Shown here: piece by piece, positions 50,601 through 59,122 of the stretch
Layout: every line of letters starts with the position of its first letter
Numbering within the stretch: the first letter of the stretch is position 1
Assembly: GCA_900549415.1 (NCBI GenBank)
Contig: URNX01000018.1
Location: 1-62,151 of the forward strand
DNA from: an uncultured bacterium
GTDB taxonomy: Bacteria; Verrucomicrobiota; Lentisphaeria; Victivallales; UBA1829
DNA: 62,151 nt
Reading direction: 5' to 3'
Notes under the pieces: model-generated
Told to the model about the DNA's origin: nothing
Seen by the model: the letters and a program-made list of their open reading frames with translations, nothing else
Database searches by the model: none
Translations under genes and position numbers: made by a program

Positions 50601-51223
50601 TAACGAAGGGTGACATTTTCAGCGTATCCGCCGGATGCGATATAGAGTGTTGCGGAACTCTGGTTCAGGTCCACGCCGCTTGCGGTTACGCCGATGGCGG
50701 ATCCAAAAACCTCCAGCGTCTGACCCCCACTCACGGTTAAATTGCTGGACGTCACTCCGGGGGCGATGGTAGAAGTTGTGTAGGCGTAGCGTGCAACGCC
50801 CGCCCCGCCGTGATCGAATGTTCCGAGCAGATGTCCGGTTTCATGGGAAATGATGTTGGCGATCTCGTCGGTCGTTTCGCCGCCTTTGAGAATGACGAAG
50901 GCTTTGTCGTTCTTGTTTTTGTTTCCGGAATCGATGGTTTCCGCGATTCCCGCGAAAGTTCCGAACGGTTCGAATGCGGAAGTTTTTCCGATGAACACGG
51001 TTGAATATTCGCCGGAAGCGGGCATATCCGCCGTAAAGACGACGTTCTGTCCCTCGAATTCCGCATTGAGCTTTGCGACGATCTGCGCGATCTGGTGTTC
51101 TGAAAGTCCGGCGTTTCCGACTTCCACCTGTTCAATCGAAAAGAGTTCGCCGTTGTAACTGGTGAGTCCTCCGTCGAAGTCCAAACAGATCAGCTGCGAG
51201 GTGGCTATTCGCGGTGCGGTCAT
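47609..51223 (-). CDS. Large surface-type protein: metallopeptidase-like head, AIDA-like repeats, FG-GAP tail
   Basis: 1204 residues from ATG 51223; a TTG at 51295 is the only other start, because TAG precedes it. Neither has a clear ribosome site. Residues 1-150 resemble an M10/M7-type zinc peptidase: CLDFDGGLTSYNGE and NIISHETGHLLGTFDH, with His127, Glu128 and His131 and Asp137 in the third ligand position. Residues about 150-860 carry more than 20 SGG-type repeats (for example ISSGGTMTMSG, VKSGGRLTISQQGG), as in AIDA-like beta-helical adhesins. From about 940 to the end are five Ca-binding FG-GAP/VCBS repeats with DxNxDGxxD (DFNGNGKDEILF, DYNGDGKDDLLV). There is no signal peptide and no autotransporter barrel, so export would need type I secretion or a lost 5' end. 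Confidence 0.82.
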   Translation of the reverse strand: MTAPRIATSQLICLDFDGGLTSYNGELFSIEQVEVGNAGLSEHQIAQIVAKLNAEFEGQNVVFTADMPASGEYSTVFIGKTSAFEPFGTFAGIAETIDSGNKNKNDKAFVILKGGETTDEIANIISHETGHLLGTFDHGGAGVARYAYTTSTIAPGVTSSNLTVSGGQTLEVFGSAIGVTASGVDLNQSSATLYIASGGYAENVTLRYGAIGYMDSRGSMNSVFVSSGAVLQGGGTGGGDRISNLCIYSGGKVNIFSRGTVDRVSIYFGGKFFCYGGSVDNFTLYSGGTFNGYRGSLGNGTVMNGGVLALSSGMSYGGGRLEVSSGGELILHSGVSQTGNGLCVFSGGTLNGMYHQTDTIHSSGSNFAYNNCTVFSSASLSSGDSAKNIIVSGTLNVNEGRIWEADVRSGGSLFLSGTNVLASAYVAGYLKVASGLADRVTILDGGQGTIISGASCTKFTVQRQGCLTVRGVAIRTSVLDGGKMIVGGHAYTMTLPATARDVLISSGGLVNIENGGLASNGYISSGGTMTMSGNCEVKFFNISSGGVLLISGGSTAAIRVLAGGQINGFTRSEDEYRADGFTHGVIHSNTYVQHRTTATLYNSTTSAVGTEIRYGGFMDVRNSGWAGGTVVSSGGTLQVAVRGRVSGTTILKGGSMALKSLGGATGGTVYGELPLSGSQYDGYGASDFCIASGGNVDVFSGGRLYGVTVKSGGRLTISQQGGEASRGIIVSSGGIVNGFTFRKEKIYSSLSWYRTCYDSTTVSGTASLYANGIAADTVIASGGTLTIMPTAKLTNTLRIDSNAVLLVSSGGIIDFNIARITPHQPALINNWYKINDLGATLTLTVSATGQRNGKYILSDNAHYFDKSLTVSSETGKSIGQLSVGGTLANSGETYALTKEDGLLILSVSGGKAPTARSDIDGNGVSDVMFQYKVDHQIGFWMNGSNTWKGQGLSEPAEWEVVGAYDMNANGKADVVMLGNVTVNGVKGAYVGYRKDGDTSTWETISYLKNPDNVQWNAKVGNMTGNAGKNSIVWHAAELGAVGVWTDGTDNWVAISGGFDKNWTMLGTGDFNGNGKDEILFLYNGSLYTTDIDGNFVSLGNAAGWNVCAIGDFSADGKDDLILFHKETGSVMKYENGQSSHWSSLGQLDAGDWFIVGAGDYNGDGKDDLLVRQYSTGMLGYYAGANLSKWTEMGRGVDMNWAVIA

Positions 51224-51259
51224 GATGGGGGGTTTTGCGAATAAATATTCCGCATCCGG

Positions 51260-51287
51260 TTGAAAAACTCCGTTTGCGTGGTATTTT
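51260..51287 (+). promoter_or_regulatory. Promoter of uraA-upp
   Basis: TTGAAA (51260-51265) and TATTTT (51282-51287) are 16 bp apart, 26 nt before ATG 51314. It overlaps the possible 5' end of the divergent surface-protein gene. Confidence 0.55.
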
Positions 51288-51313
51288 AAATGCAACTAAG
51301 GAAAGGGCTTTTT

Positions 51314-52591
51314 ATGGCTAATTTATCCGTAAGGGATTACGCACTCGGGTGTCAGCATCTGCTGGCAATGTTCGGAGCCACGGTTCTGGTTCCTCTGATT
51401 ACAGGATTTTCACCGGCGGCGGCTCTGTTTTCCGCGGGCGTGGGAACTCTGCTGTTTCACCTCTGCACAAAAGGGAAAGTTCCGGTCTTTCTGGGTTCCT
51501 CTTTCGCATTCATCGGCGCGCTCTGCACGGTGGTGGCGGGCAACGCCGCGAATATCCCGAAAGCCCAGGGCGGAATCATTGCGGCCGGTCTGATCTATCT
51601 GTTTTTTGCCCTGATTGCCTATTTTCTCGGACCGGACCGCATCCGCAAGTTTTTCCCGCCGCTTGTGACGGGACCCGTCATCATCATCATCGGTCTGAGC
51701 CTGACCGGAGTCGGCGTGAGCGACGCGTTCGGCAAATTCGAAAACGGCACTTTCTCCCGCACGAATCTCGTGAATGCTCTGATCGCCCTGTTCACTTTCG
51801 TCACGATCGTGGTCGGCATGAACCGCGCAAAAGGAATCTTCCGTCTGATCCCGATCCTGATCGGCATTACGGGCGGCTATCTTCTCTGTGTCATTCTCTC
51901 CTGCTGCGGACTTTACCACATGGACTTCCACGCGATTGTGACGGCTCCGTGGTTCAACATCCCGTACAAGACCGAAGGGTTTCTTACGTTTCCGTCCTTT
52001 GATCTGAGCGCGATTATTCTGATCGCTCCGATTGCTCTGGTGACCTTCATGGAACACCTCGGCGACATCACGACCAACGGCGCGGTTGTCGGCAAGGATT
52101 TCTTCAAGGATCCGGGACTTCACCGCACTCTGACAGGCGATGGTCTCGCCACGATCGCCGCTGGTTTTCTCGGCGGTCCCGCGAACACCACGTATGCGGA
52201 AAATACCGGAGTTCTCGCATCGACGGGCAACTACAATCCCGCGACCCTCCGCATTGCGGCGGTGATGGCGATCGTGCTCGGGCTGATCGGCAAATTCGGC
52301 GCGGTTCTTCTCTCCATTCCCGCTCCCGTGAAGGGCGGCGTGGAGCTGATGCTGTTCGGTATGATTGCCTCAATCGGCATCCGCACGATTTCCGAAGCGA
52401 AAATCAATCTTGCGGAGAGCCGCAATCTTTCGATTATGGCCGGTACGCTCTGTGTCGGTGTCGGGCTTAATGCCATCGGCGGAATCCCGCTGGTGTTCGG
52501 TGAAGCCAAATTCACTGTTTCCGCACTTTTCGTCGCGACGATTGTCGGCGTTGTCATGAACCTTCTGATTCCGGAGAAAAAAGAAAAATGA
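51314..52591 (+). CDS. uraA: Uracil/nucleobase permease
   Basis: 425 residues from ATG 51314 with GAAAGGG upstream. A NCS2-type permease: LSVRDYALGCQHLLAMFGATVLVPL at the start, GSSFAFIGAL, the signature ITTNGAVVGKDFFKDPGLHRTLTGDGLATI with FLGGPANTTYAENTGV, and GMIASIGIRTI. About 14 membrane helices in the 7+7 inverted fold. It imports uracil with protons. The downstream upp overlaps by 4 nt, which fixes the substrate as uracil with good confidence. Confidence 0.94.
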   Translation: MANLSVRDYALGCQHLLAMFGATVLVPLITGFSPAAALFSAGVGTLLFHLCTKGKVPVFLGSSFAFIGALCTVVAGNAANIPKAQGGIIAAGLIYLFFALIAYFLGPDRIRKFFPPLVTGPVIIIIGLSLTGVGVSDAFGKFENGTFSRTNLVNALIALFTFVTIVVGMNRAKGIFRLIPILIGITGGYLLCVILSCCGLYHMDFHAIVTAPWFNIPYKTEGFLTFPSFDLSAIILIAPIALVTFMEHLGDITTNGAVVGKDFFKDPGLHRTLTGDGLATIAAGFLGGPANTTYAENTGVLASTGNYNPATLRIAAVMAIVLGLIGKFGAVLLSIPAPVKGGVELMLFGMIASIGIRTISEAKINLAESRNLSIMAGTLCVGVGLNAIGGIPLVFGEAKFTVSALFVATIVGVVMNLLIPEKKEK

Positions 52592-53220
52592 ACTATCCGA
52601 ACGTCCACGTAATGACTCATCCGCTGATTCAGCACAAGATTTCCATGCTCCGCAAGATTGAGACTGGAACGAAAGATTTTCATGAACTTGTGCATGAAAT
52701 CACTCTTCTGATCGGCTACGAAGCCTCCCGCGAGCTCCCTCTTGAGGAAGAGGAAATCCAGACTCCGCTCATGAAAATGCGCGGTCCGGTTGTGAACCAG
52801 AAGGTCTGCATTGTCCCGATTCTCCGCGCAGGACTCGGCATGGTTGACGCCATGCGCAGTCTGATTCCCGCCGCGCGCGTCGGTCACATCGGACTCTACC
52901 GCGATCCGGAGACGCATCTTCCCGTGGAATACTACTGCAAGGTTCCGCCGGATATTGCGAACCAGAGTGTGATTGTCCTCGACCCGATGCTTGCGACCGG
53001 CGGAAGTGCCGCCGCCGCGGTTACCGCGCTCAAATCACGCGGTGCGCGTGACATCAAGATGATCAACGTCATCGGCGCTCCGGAAGGCGCGGAATATTTC
53101 AGCAAAGCGCATCCGGATGTGAACGTCTATCTCGGCTGCATGGATCAGGGGTTGAACGAGCACTGCTACATTCTCCCCGGTCTCGGCGACGCCGGCGACC
53201 GTCTGTTCGGCACACTGTAA
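52588..53220 (+). CDS. upp: Uracil phosphoribosyltransferase
   Basis: 210 residues, the family length. NVHVMTHPLIQHKISMLR, VPILRAGLGMVDAM, VLDPMLATGGSAAAAV (PRPP loop) and the end YILPGLGDAGDRLFGTL are typical Upp motifs. It makes UMP from uracil and PRPP. The start overlaps the uraA stop (ATGA), forming a salvage operon. Confidence 0.97.
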   Translation: MNYPNVHVMTHPLIQHKISMLRKIETGTKDFHELVHEITLLIGYEASRELPLEEEEIQTPLMKMRGPVVNQKVCIVPILRAGLGMVDAMRSLIPAARVGHIGLYRDPETHLPVEYYCKVPPDIANQSVIVLDPMLATGGSAAAAVTALKSRGARDIKMINVIGAPEGAEYFSKAHPDVNVYLGCMDQGLNEHCYILPGLGDAGDRLFGTL

Positions 53221-53244
53221 GCTCCGTAATTAAAAAAAAGAAAA

Positions 53245-53286
53245 ACCGTCCCCGTTTCCAGGCAATGGAGCGGGGACGGTTTTTTT
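53245..53286. terminator. Terminator shared by upp and the MGH1-like gene
   Basis: ACCGTCCCCG (53245-53254) pairs with CGGGGACGGT (53271-53280), followed by TTTTTT on the plus strand and preceded by A runs that act as T runs on the other strand. Confidence 0.9.
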
Positions 53287-53295
53287 CAGGGGGGC

Positions 53296-54720
53296 TTAAA
53301 GACCGAATGTCACCTGAACGGTTCCGGTTCTGTCCGCCGGGATGAAACTGGTTGCGGCTGTCCGCTCGGCGGCGGACGACGCACGCTTGACAGAGAGGTC
53401 CAGCTCCATGCCGCGGTAACGGAGACCGCTGAGACGCATTTCGCAGCTGCCCTCCGGAAGGCGCGGAGTGAGCGAGAGGCCGTCCGGACGGAATTCCATG
53501 CCCCAGACACATTCGAAAACCATGTTGAGGAAGCCCGTGGCTGCCCAGGTCTGGCGGATCTGCGAGTCCCACTCGACGATTCCCTGCGCGCCGTTTTCCT
53601 GAAGTCCGCCATAGGGAAGTCCCGTGTCGGGATGATAGATTTCATAGAACAGCGAGTCGCGGACAGCTTTTTCCGCGAGCAGTTCCATCTCTTTCCATGC
53701 TTCTGTGCGGTTCCCGATGCGGTTCAGCGCGGAACACCAGGCGGCATTCACCTGCGGCCAGATGAGCCCGGAGTGGCGCGGGTATGCTCCCGGCTTGCCC
53801 ATGTAGCGCTCGTACGGCGGCCAGACGCAGGGGAGGCCGTTCGGCGTGAGATGGAGCCGTTTCATGATGTCCGGGATGTCGTCGCCGATAATCGCGCCGG
53901 AAAGAATGCCGAAAGCGAGACCGAGTCCTTCCTGACGCTCCGAGTCGTTGACGTCGAGCAGATAGGTGAAGAAGCCGGTTTCCGGATTGCGGAAGCGCGC
54001 GCGGATGGCTTTGCGCAGGGCTTCTTCCTCTTCCGCGAATTGCGTTTCGGCGGGGAGCCCGAGGACTTCACGCATTTTCTGAACGCTCTGACAGGCAAGG
54101 AGATAGAGGCAGTTCGTCGAGAGGGCTTTGCAGGGCAGACCGTGTCCTTTTTTCGCAAGCCATTCATGACGGGGCGTGTCGTGCAGGCAGTTGAGGATGC
54201 CGCTTTCCCGGTTGTCCGAAACGAGCATGTCGGGATAACCCGCAATGCCGTCCTGGAAACATGCGCCGCCGCGGAAGAGACCGTCGGCCGGATCGAATTC
54301 TTCATCGCGCATCAGGCGGAGAGTGTTTTCGGACGCTTCGAGAGCGGAGCGGAGGAATTCGGTGTCGCCGGTGCGGAGCCAGTAGTTCCATGCGCCCCAG
54401 ACCCAGATGATGATGTCCCAGTACTGCCCGAATTCTTCGTCGATCAGCAGTTTCCCGGATTTATCGGATAGAACCGAGAGCAGGGCGTTTTTGGCGGCGG
54501 AGGGGCAGAGCAGAGCTCCGGCGTACCAGGTGTTGAATGCGGCGTCGCGGGTCCATGGCGTACGGTACATGCGGCCGGCGGCGATGACGGGAACGGGCTC
54601 TTTCAGAAGTCCGTTTTTGTAGAAGAGAACGTTTCCGGCGAAGTCGCCGCAGGCGATGGAGAACGCCTCGTCGATATTCTTTTCCCCGGTCATGAGGGTC
54701 GGAATGAATTGTACGGCCAT
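53296..54720 (-). CDS. MGH1-like (alpha/alpha)6 glycosidase
   Basis: 474 residues, no signal peptide, AAGGA upstream of ATG 54720. The helical-barrel pattern includes GRMYRTPWTRDAAFNTWYAG (an Asp often catalytic in GH37/GH63-related families), QYWDIIIWVWGAWNYWLRTGD, NCLYLLACQSVQKMREVLG, YPRHSGLIWPQVNAAW and GIVEWDSQIRQTWAATGFL, where the Glu or Asp would be the second catalytic residue. The C-terminal beta part ends in VQVTFGL. The match is to the broad MGH1-like/GH37-63-78 clan; the sugar released is not known. It is a single-gene unit after the ATPase terminator. Confidence 0.75.
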   Translation of the reverse strand: MAVQFIPTLMTGEKNIDEAFSIACGDFAGNVLFYKNGLLKEPVPVIAAGRMYRTPWTRDAAFNTWYAGALLCPSAAKNALLSVLSDKSGKLLIDEEFGQYWDIIIWVWGAWNYWLRTGDTEFLRSALEASENTLRLMRDEEFDPADGLFRGGACFQDGIAGYPDMLVSDNRESGILNCLHDTPRHEWLAKKGHGLPCKALSTNCLYLLACQSVQKMREVLGLPAETQFAEEEEALRKAIRARFRNPETGFFTYLLDVNDSERQEGLGLAFGILSGAIIGDDIPDIMKRLHLTPNGLPCVWPPYERYMGKPGAYPRHSGLIWPQVNAAWCSALNRIGNRTEAWKEMELLAEKAVRDSLFYEIYHPDTGLPYGGLQENGAQGIVEWDSQIRQTWAATGFLNMVFECVWGMEFRPDGLSLTPRLPEGSCEMRLSGLRYRGMELDLSVKRASSAAERTAATSFIPADRTGTVQVTFGL

Positions 54721-54753
54721 AATTTTTCCTTTTCTTTTATGTGAAAATGAAAA

Positions 54754-54782
54754 GCGGATCTCCGTTTTGAGCGGAGATCCGC
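54754..54782 (-). terminator. Terminator of the V-ATPase operon
   Basis: GCGGATCTCCG (54754-54764) pairs with CGGAGATCCGC (54772-54782). On the minus strand it is followed by TTTTCATTTTC, 25 nt after the K subunit stop. Confidence 0.85.
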
Positions 54783-54807
54783 AATGGGCATCGGAGTTCT
54801 TTTCCGC

Positions 54808-55350
54808 TTAGAAGGAGCTGAGAAGAACGATTGCGAACGCCATGACGAAGATCGCAACGGTTTCAACGATACCGAGAACCATCAGCTGGTTGGTGAATCC
54901 TTTGCCTGTTTCCGCGAATGCATCGGCTGCTGCAGCGGAGGAGAGACCCTGCCAGAGAGCGGAGATTCCCATCGAGACGCCGGAGAGGATGCCGACCATC
55001 ATGTAGACGAACCAGACGCCCGGTTTGGAGGCGAGCAGAGTCGCATCGCCGGCGGCGCCCATGATAATGAACATGATGATCATGCCGTAAATCGTCTGGG
55101 AGAGCGGAGCTCCGGCGAAAATCAGAAGCTGGAACGGAGCCGGCTTGTTCTGTGCATAGCACTTCTTCCATGCGCCGATTGCCGAACATGCGGCCGCGCC
55201 TGCGCCGTAGGCGGAACCGATGGCGGCAAAGCCGATGGACGAGAACGCCGCTGCGAAGACCAGTGCCTTCTGCTGGAAGTCCGCGACGACGGGGGCGGCG
55301 GCCTGAGCCGCGTTTGCGGCATCTGCCGCTGCTGCGAGTAACATACTCAT
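54808..55350 (-). CDS. atpK: V-type ATPase membrane rotor subunit K
   Basis: 180 residues with four membrane helices, a duplicated c-subunit hairpin. The first half has GAGAAACSAIGAW and LSQTIYG, with Gln where a carboxylate would be; the second half has MVLGIVETVAIFVM with the ion-binding Glu. One carboxylate per four helices is the V-type arrangement. An Ala-rich N-terminal segment precedes the first helix. It forms the rotating ring that carries protons or sodium, and lies last in the operon, its start overlapping the subunit I stop. Confidence 0.95.
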   Translation of the reverse strand: MSMLLAAAADAANAAQAAAPVVADFQQKALVFAAAFSSIGFAAIGSAYGAGAAACSAIGAWKKCYAQNKPAPFQLLIFAGAPLSQTIYGMIIMFIIMGAAGDATLLASKPGVWFVYMMVGILSGVSMGISALWQGLSSAAAADAFAETGKGFTNQLMVLGIVETVAIFVMAFAIVLLSSF

Positions 55351-57209
55351 TTTCTTTCTCCTGTTTGGTTATCTTTAATTGGGTTTTTCGTCTTTGCAAA
55401 GGGTTTGTAGCGGATTCCCGCCCACTGCATTTCCATGTGGTTCGAGAATTCCAGAGTGTTCAGTCGGATTGCATGCACCAGCACGCCGAGGAAGCCGAGC
55501 GCAATGTTCAGGATGTGTCCGAACAGCGCAACGATGATCAGGAAGATCAGTCCGATTACAAACAGATTCTTCGGAAGAGCATCGCAGATCATCGCTCCCA
55601 TCTTGTTGAAGTTGTCCGCAATGTAGGCTCCGGAGAGACCGACCGCGAACAGGCGGATGTACGAGAGCACATCCACGAAACTTCCGATCAGGGCGAATGG
55701 CAGGTTCAGCGCGGCTTCAAAGGTGATGGTGACCACGATCAGCACCACGCCGATTCCGTACATCCAGTATGCGAATGAGGGAAAAGTTCCGCTGAACACG
55801 ATCAGATTCACTGCAGTGAAGAAGTTCGCCCAGATCAGCAGCGCCCAGCCGAGGTGTCCCAGCGCGCGCCAGCTGTGGCGCAGTTCCGTGATGGTCTTGA
55901 ACAGACGCGCCGACGAAAGCTGGAGCGCCGCAAGAAGGAAGCAGAGCCACTGGACAAACTTGTCCTTGAGTCCGGCCGGAGCCTGATGCAGTTTTTCTCC
56001 GATTTCGCATGCGAGCGGGCTGTTCGCCGGATCCGCAAGGAAGTTGAGACCCTGCATGAACTGCGGCAGCGAGTGACGCGGGATTCCGAACCAGGAGCCG
56101 TTCAGCCAGCCCCAGATCAGCGACATGCACGAGAGCATCAGGAAGAGATTCAGCGGCAGACGCGCCCCCTCTTTCCCTCTGCAGACCGTGAATTTGCAGA
56201 ACAGCGCAATCGCGATGAAGAGCGCGCCGTAGCCGGCGTCTCCGATCAGCATCCCGAAGAAAATCGGGAAGAAGATCAGAAAGAACAGGTTCACGTCGTT
56301 TTCGCGGTAACCCGGCGTAACTCCGATGAAGTCGAAGAGCGGATCCATGATGTCCAGCCACTTCGGTTTGCGGATGCAGGTCGGAACCTGTTCATCGTCC
56401 GCCGCAGGGTCGGTGATGAGCAGCGCCCAGCCGTTTTTCATTGCGGCGTCGCGCAGTTCCGCAACCTTGTCGGCGGGAACGTAACCCGAAATGTACGCAA
56501 TCGCTCCGGCTTCGGACATGCCGTCGCGGTTTTTCGCGAAGGTGAGTTCATCGTCCACCGTTGCCCGGTACGCGCGGATGGCGTCCAGCGAGGGAATGAA
56601 CGATTCGAGCTCCGTCTGAAGCGTTCCCAGTTCGGCTCGGTCGGTGTTCATGGCGGCTTCGAGCTCGGCAAGCGAGCGTTCCGGAAGCGTCACCACATTC
56701 AGGTTTTTGGCATCGAACGGAGCGCGGGAGACGAGAGCGAGACAGACCTGCGCGGAATCGCGGGAGATCTCTTCCGCCGTAACGCCTTCCGGAATTTCCG
56801 GCATGTTTTTGGGCGAAGCAGTGCAGAGCACCACGGTTATGCCCTTTTTCGCGAGAGCTTCAATCTGTTTCGGATTGAAGCTGCCCCAGGGGCGCAGACG
56901 CTCGCATTCCTTGTTGAGGGAGTCGATCTCTTTTTCGAGCGCGGCGCGTTCATCAAGGATGGCGTTGATGCGAGTGACCGCTTTTTCCGCTTCGACGGGT
57001 GCCGCGGAGGATTTCGCTTTGCTTTCGAGCAGGGCGAGTCCGGCGCGGTTCACTTCGGCGAGACGGCGGGAGAGCGCGGAAACGTCCGCGGTGTCCGTGT
57101 TTGCGGAGACGACGGTGTGCATGATCGAGAGATCACGCAACGCTTCAAGGGTCCGGACCTTGTCGGAATCCAGACACAGGAGCGTGATTTTTTTCATCGG
57201 TTCAATCAT
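55347..57209 (-). CDS. atpI: V-type ATPase subunit I
   Basis: 620 residues from ATG 57209, AGGAG upstream and a 4-nt overlap with the subunit D stop. The N-terminal about 320 residues are a soluble coiled-coil stalk arm starting MIEPMKKITLLCLDSDKVRTLEALRDL; the C-terminal about 300 residues hold seven to eight helices with FFPIFFGMLIGDAGYGALF and DVLSYIRLFAVGLSGAYIADNFN, where the essential Arg lies. It is the stator that couples ion flow to ring rotation. Confidence 0.95.
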   Translation of the reverse strand: MIEPMKKITLLCLDSDKVRTLEALRDLSIMHTVVSANTDTADVSALSRRLAEVNRAGLALLESKAKSSAAPVEAEKAVTRINAILDERAALEKEIDSLNKECERLRPWGSFNPKQIEALAKKGITVVLCTASPKNMPEIPEGVTAEEISRDSAQVCLALVSRAPFDAKNLNVVTLPERSLAELEAAMNTDRAELGTLQTELESFIPSLDAIRAYRATVDDELTFAKNRDGMSEAGAIAYISGYVPADKVAELRDAAMKNGWALLITDPAADDEQVPTCIRKPKWLDIMDPLFDFIGVTPGYRENDVNLFFLIFFPIFFGMLIGDAGYGALFIAIALFCKFTVCRGKEGARLPLNLFLMLSCMSLIWGWLNGSWFGIPRHSLPQFMQGLNFLADPANSPLACEIGEKLHQAPAGLKDKFVQWLCFLLAALQLSSARLFKTITELRHSWRALGHLGWALLIWANFFTAVNLIVFSGTFPSFAYWMYGIGVVLIVVTITFEAALNLPFALIGSFVDVLSYIRLFAVGLSGAYIADNFNKMGAMICDALPKNLFVIGLIFLIIVALFGHILNIALGFLGVLVHAIRLNTLEFSNHMEMQWAGIRYKPFAKTKNPIKDNQTGERK

Positions 57210-57814
57210 GCTACGGTCTCCTGAAGTTTTTTCTTGGCGATTTTGGAGCGTGCGACTGCAGCCGTATCCATATCGCCGAGGTAGATCTGAATGGCGCGGA
57301 TATTCTCCTTGCATTCAGGAATCTTGACTTTTTCAAACAGGTTGACGCGCTGGGTTGTGACCCGGAGCTCATCGGCGATCAGGTCATACTGACGGCGGAT
57401 GATTTCGCGTTCCTCCTGAATGGAAACGATTTTTTTGACGGATTCCGCCGCGTCGTCAAGCCACGGGTCGTCGGCGTAAAGGTCGAACGGCTTTGCATCG
57501 AAAATGACTTCGCGGAACACGGGGACGTCGACTCCCGCGATGTTCTGCACGCCGGTCTCGACGCGGCTGACGGAGAGATTCCGTTTGATTTTTTCGACTG
57601 CCTCCGGATCGCCGAACAGCTCCGTCCAGGCGGCGAGAGCGTTCTTCGTCTCCTGTTCAAACTGCCGGTTCTTTTCGATCCTGTCGAGGCAGGTCCGCAT
57701 TTCCATCTGGAGCTGCTGCTTCTTCAGCTGAAGAGTCGGCAGGAAACGCTGAAACTGCTTCAGCGAATCGCGCTCCTGTTTCAATGCGGTTTTTGTTAAT
57801 TTGACTTTCGGCAT
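57206..57814 (-). CDS. atpD: V-type ATPase subunit D (central stalk)
   Basis: 202 residues. KVKLTKTALKQERDSLKQFQRFLPTLQLKKQQLQME at the start and RVNLFEKVKIPECKENIRAIQIYLGD near the end are the two halves of the antiparallel coiled coil of subunit D. It transmits rotation from the ring to the A3B3 head. The gap to subunit B is 15 nt and a good GGAGG site precedes it. Confidence 0.95.
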   Translation of the reverse strand: MPKVKLTKTALKQERDSLKQFQRFLPTLQLKKQQLQMEMRTCLDRIEKNRQFEQETKNALAAWTELFGDPEAVEKIKRNLSVSRVETGVQNIAGVDVPVFREVIFDAKPFDLYADDPWLDDAAESVKKIVSIQEEREIIRRQYDLIADELRVTTQRVNLFEKVKIPECKENIRAIQIYLGDMDTAAVARSKIAKKKLQETVA

Positions 57815-57829
57815 GGTTCAACCTCCGGG

Positions 57830-59122
57830 TCATTTCGGCCAGAATTTGTCCACAAGCTCTGTTTTCATTCCGGTTTCGGTCTTGTCGAAGCATTCGGCGA
57901 GAATCTTCCAGCCTTCATCGAGAGCGGCTTCGAGCGGAATGTTGACCGAGAGATCCATCATCTGCTTTTCAAAAGCGACGCCGTAGCGGAGAAGCTTCTT
58001 GTCCCAGTTGCTCATCTGGAATCCCATCGACTGCTTTTCGAGGGTTTCCTTGTAGTCCGCGTAGAAGCGGATCATGGTGTCCATGATTGCGCGGTGGTCT
58101 TCGCGGGTTCTGCCGTTGACCTGCTGTTTGAGACGGCTCAGCGAACCGAACGGTTCGATGCGGCCGTTTCTGAGATAGAACTGGCCTTCGGTGATGTAAC
58201 CGGTGTTGTCCGGAATCGGGTGGGTCACATCGTCGCCGGGCATGGTTGTGACGGTCAGAATCGTAATCGAACCGGCTCCGTCGAAGTCAACCGCCTTTTC
58301 ATAGCGGGAGGCGAGCTGGGAGTAGAGGTCGCCGGGGTAACCGCGGTTCGACGGAATCTGTTCCATTGTAATCGCGATTTCCTTCATGGCGTCGGCGAAG
58401 TTGGTCATGTCGGTGAGCAGGACGAGCACGCGTTTCTTTTCGAGCGCGTACTTTTCTGCGACGGCAAGGCACATATCCGGGACGAGCAGGCACTCCACGA
58501 CGGGGTCCGCCGCGGTGTGGACGAACAGAACCGAACGGGAGAGCGCGCCGTGGTCGTCAAGCACATTCTTGAAGTAGAGGTAATCGTCGTATTTGAGTCC
58601 CATGCCGCCGAGGATGATGACGTCGACTTCCGCCTGCATGGCGATTCGGGCGAGCAGTTCGTTGTAGGGTTCGCCCGCGACGGAGAAGATCGGGAGTTTC
58701 TGGGATTCGACGAGCGTGTTGAACAGGTCGATCATCGGAATGCCCGTGCGGATCATCTTGCGGGGAATGATACGCTTTGCGGGGTTGACGGAGGGACCGC
58801 CGATTTCGATCATGTCGGAGGTGATTTCCGGGCGCATGTCACGGGGCTTTCCTGCTCCGTTGAAGACGCGGCCGAGAAGGTCGGTCGAGGAGGAGACTTT
58901 CATCGGATATCCGAGGAAGCGGACCTCGTCGCCGGTGCTGATGCCGCGCGATCCAGCGAAAACCTGGAGGTAGACCTTGTTGTCCTGAAGGCGGATGACC
59001 TGTGCGAGCGATGTGCCGCGCGCGCTGGTGACTTCCGCGAGATCGTTGTATGCAACGTTGTCGGCTTCGACGGTGATGACGTTGCCGGCGATCTGAATGA
59101 TTTTGTGATAGACCTTACGCAT
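57830..59122 (-). CDS. atpB: V-type ATPase subunit B (non-catalytic)
   Basis: 430 residues. The degenerate nucleotide loop SVAGEPYNELLARI replaces the Walker A of the A subunit, confirming the non-catalytic B type. MPGDDVTHPIPDNTGYITEGQFYL and SLSRLKQQV are conserved. Three copies alternate with A in the head. The start overlaps the subunit A stop by 8 nt. Confidence 0.97.
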   Translation of the reverse strand: MRKVYHKIIQIAGNVITVEADNVAYNDLAEVTSARGTSLAQVIRLQDNKVYLQVFAGSRGISTGDEVRFLGYPMKVSSSTDLLGRVFNGAGKPRDMRPEITSDMIEIGGPSVNPAKRIIPRKMIRTGIPMIDLFNTLVESQKLPIFSVAGEPYNELLARIAMQAEVDVIILGGMGLKYDDYLYFKNVLDDHGALSRSVLFVHTAADPVVECLLVPDMCLAVAEKYALEKKRVLVLLTDMTNFADAMKEIAITMEQIPSNRGYPGDLYSQLASRYEKAVDFDGAGSITILTVTTMPGDDVTHPIPDNTGYITEGQFYLRNGRIEPFGSLSRLKQQVNGRTREDHRAIMDTMIRFYADYKETLEKQSMGFQMSNWDKKLLRYGVAFEKQMMDLSVNIPLEAALDEGWKILAECFDKTETGMKTELVDKFWPK

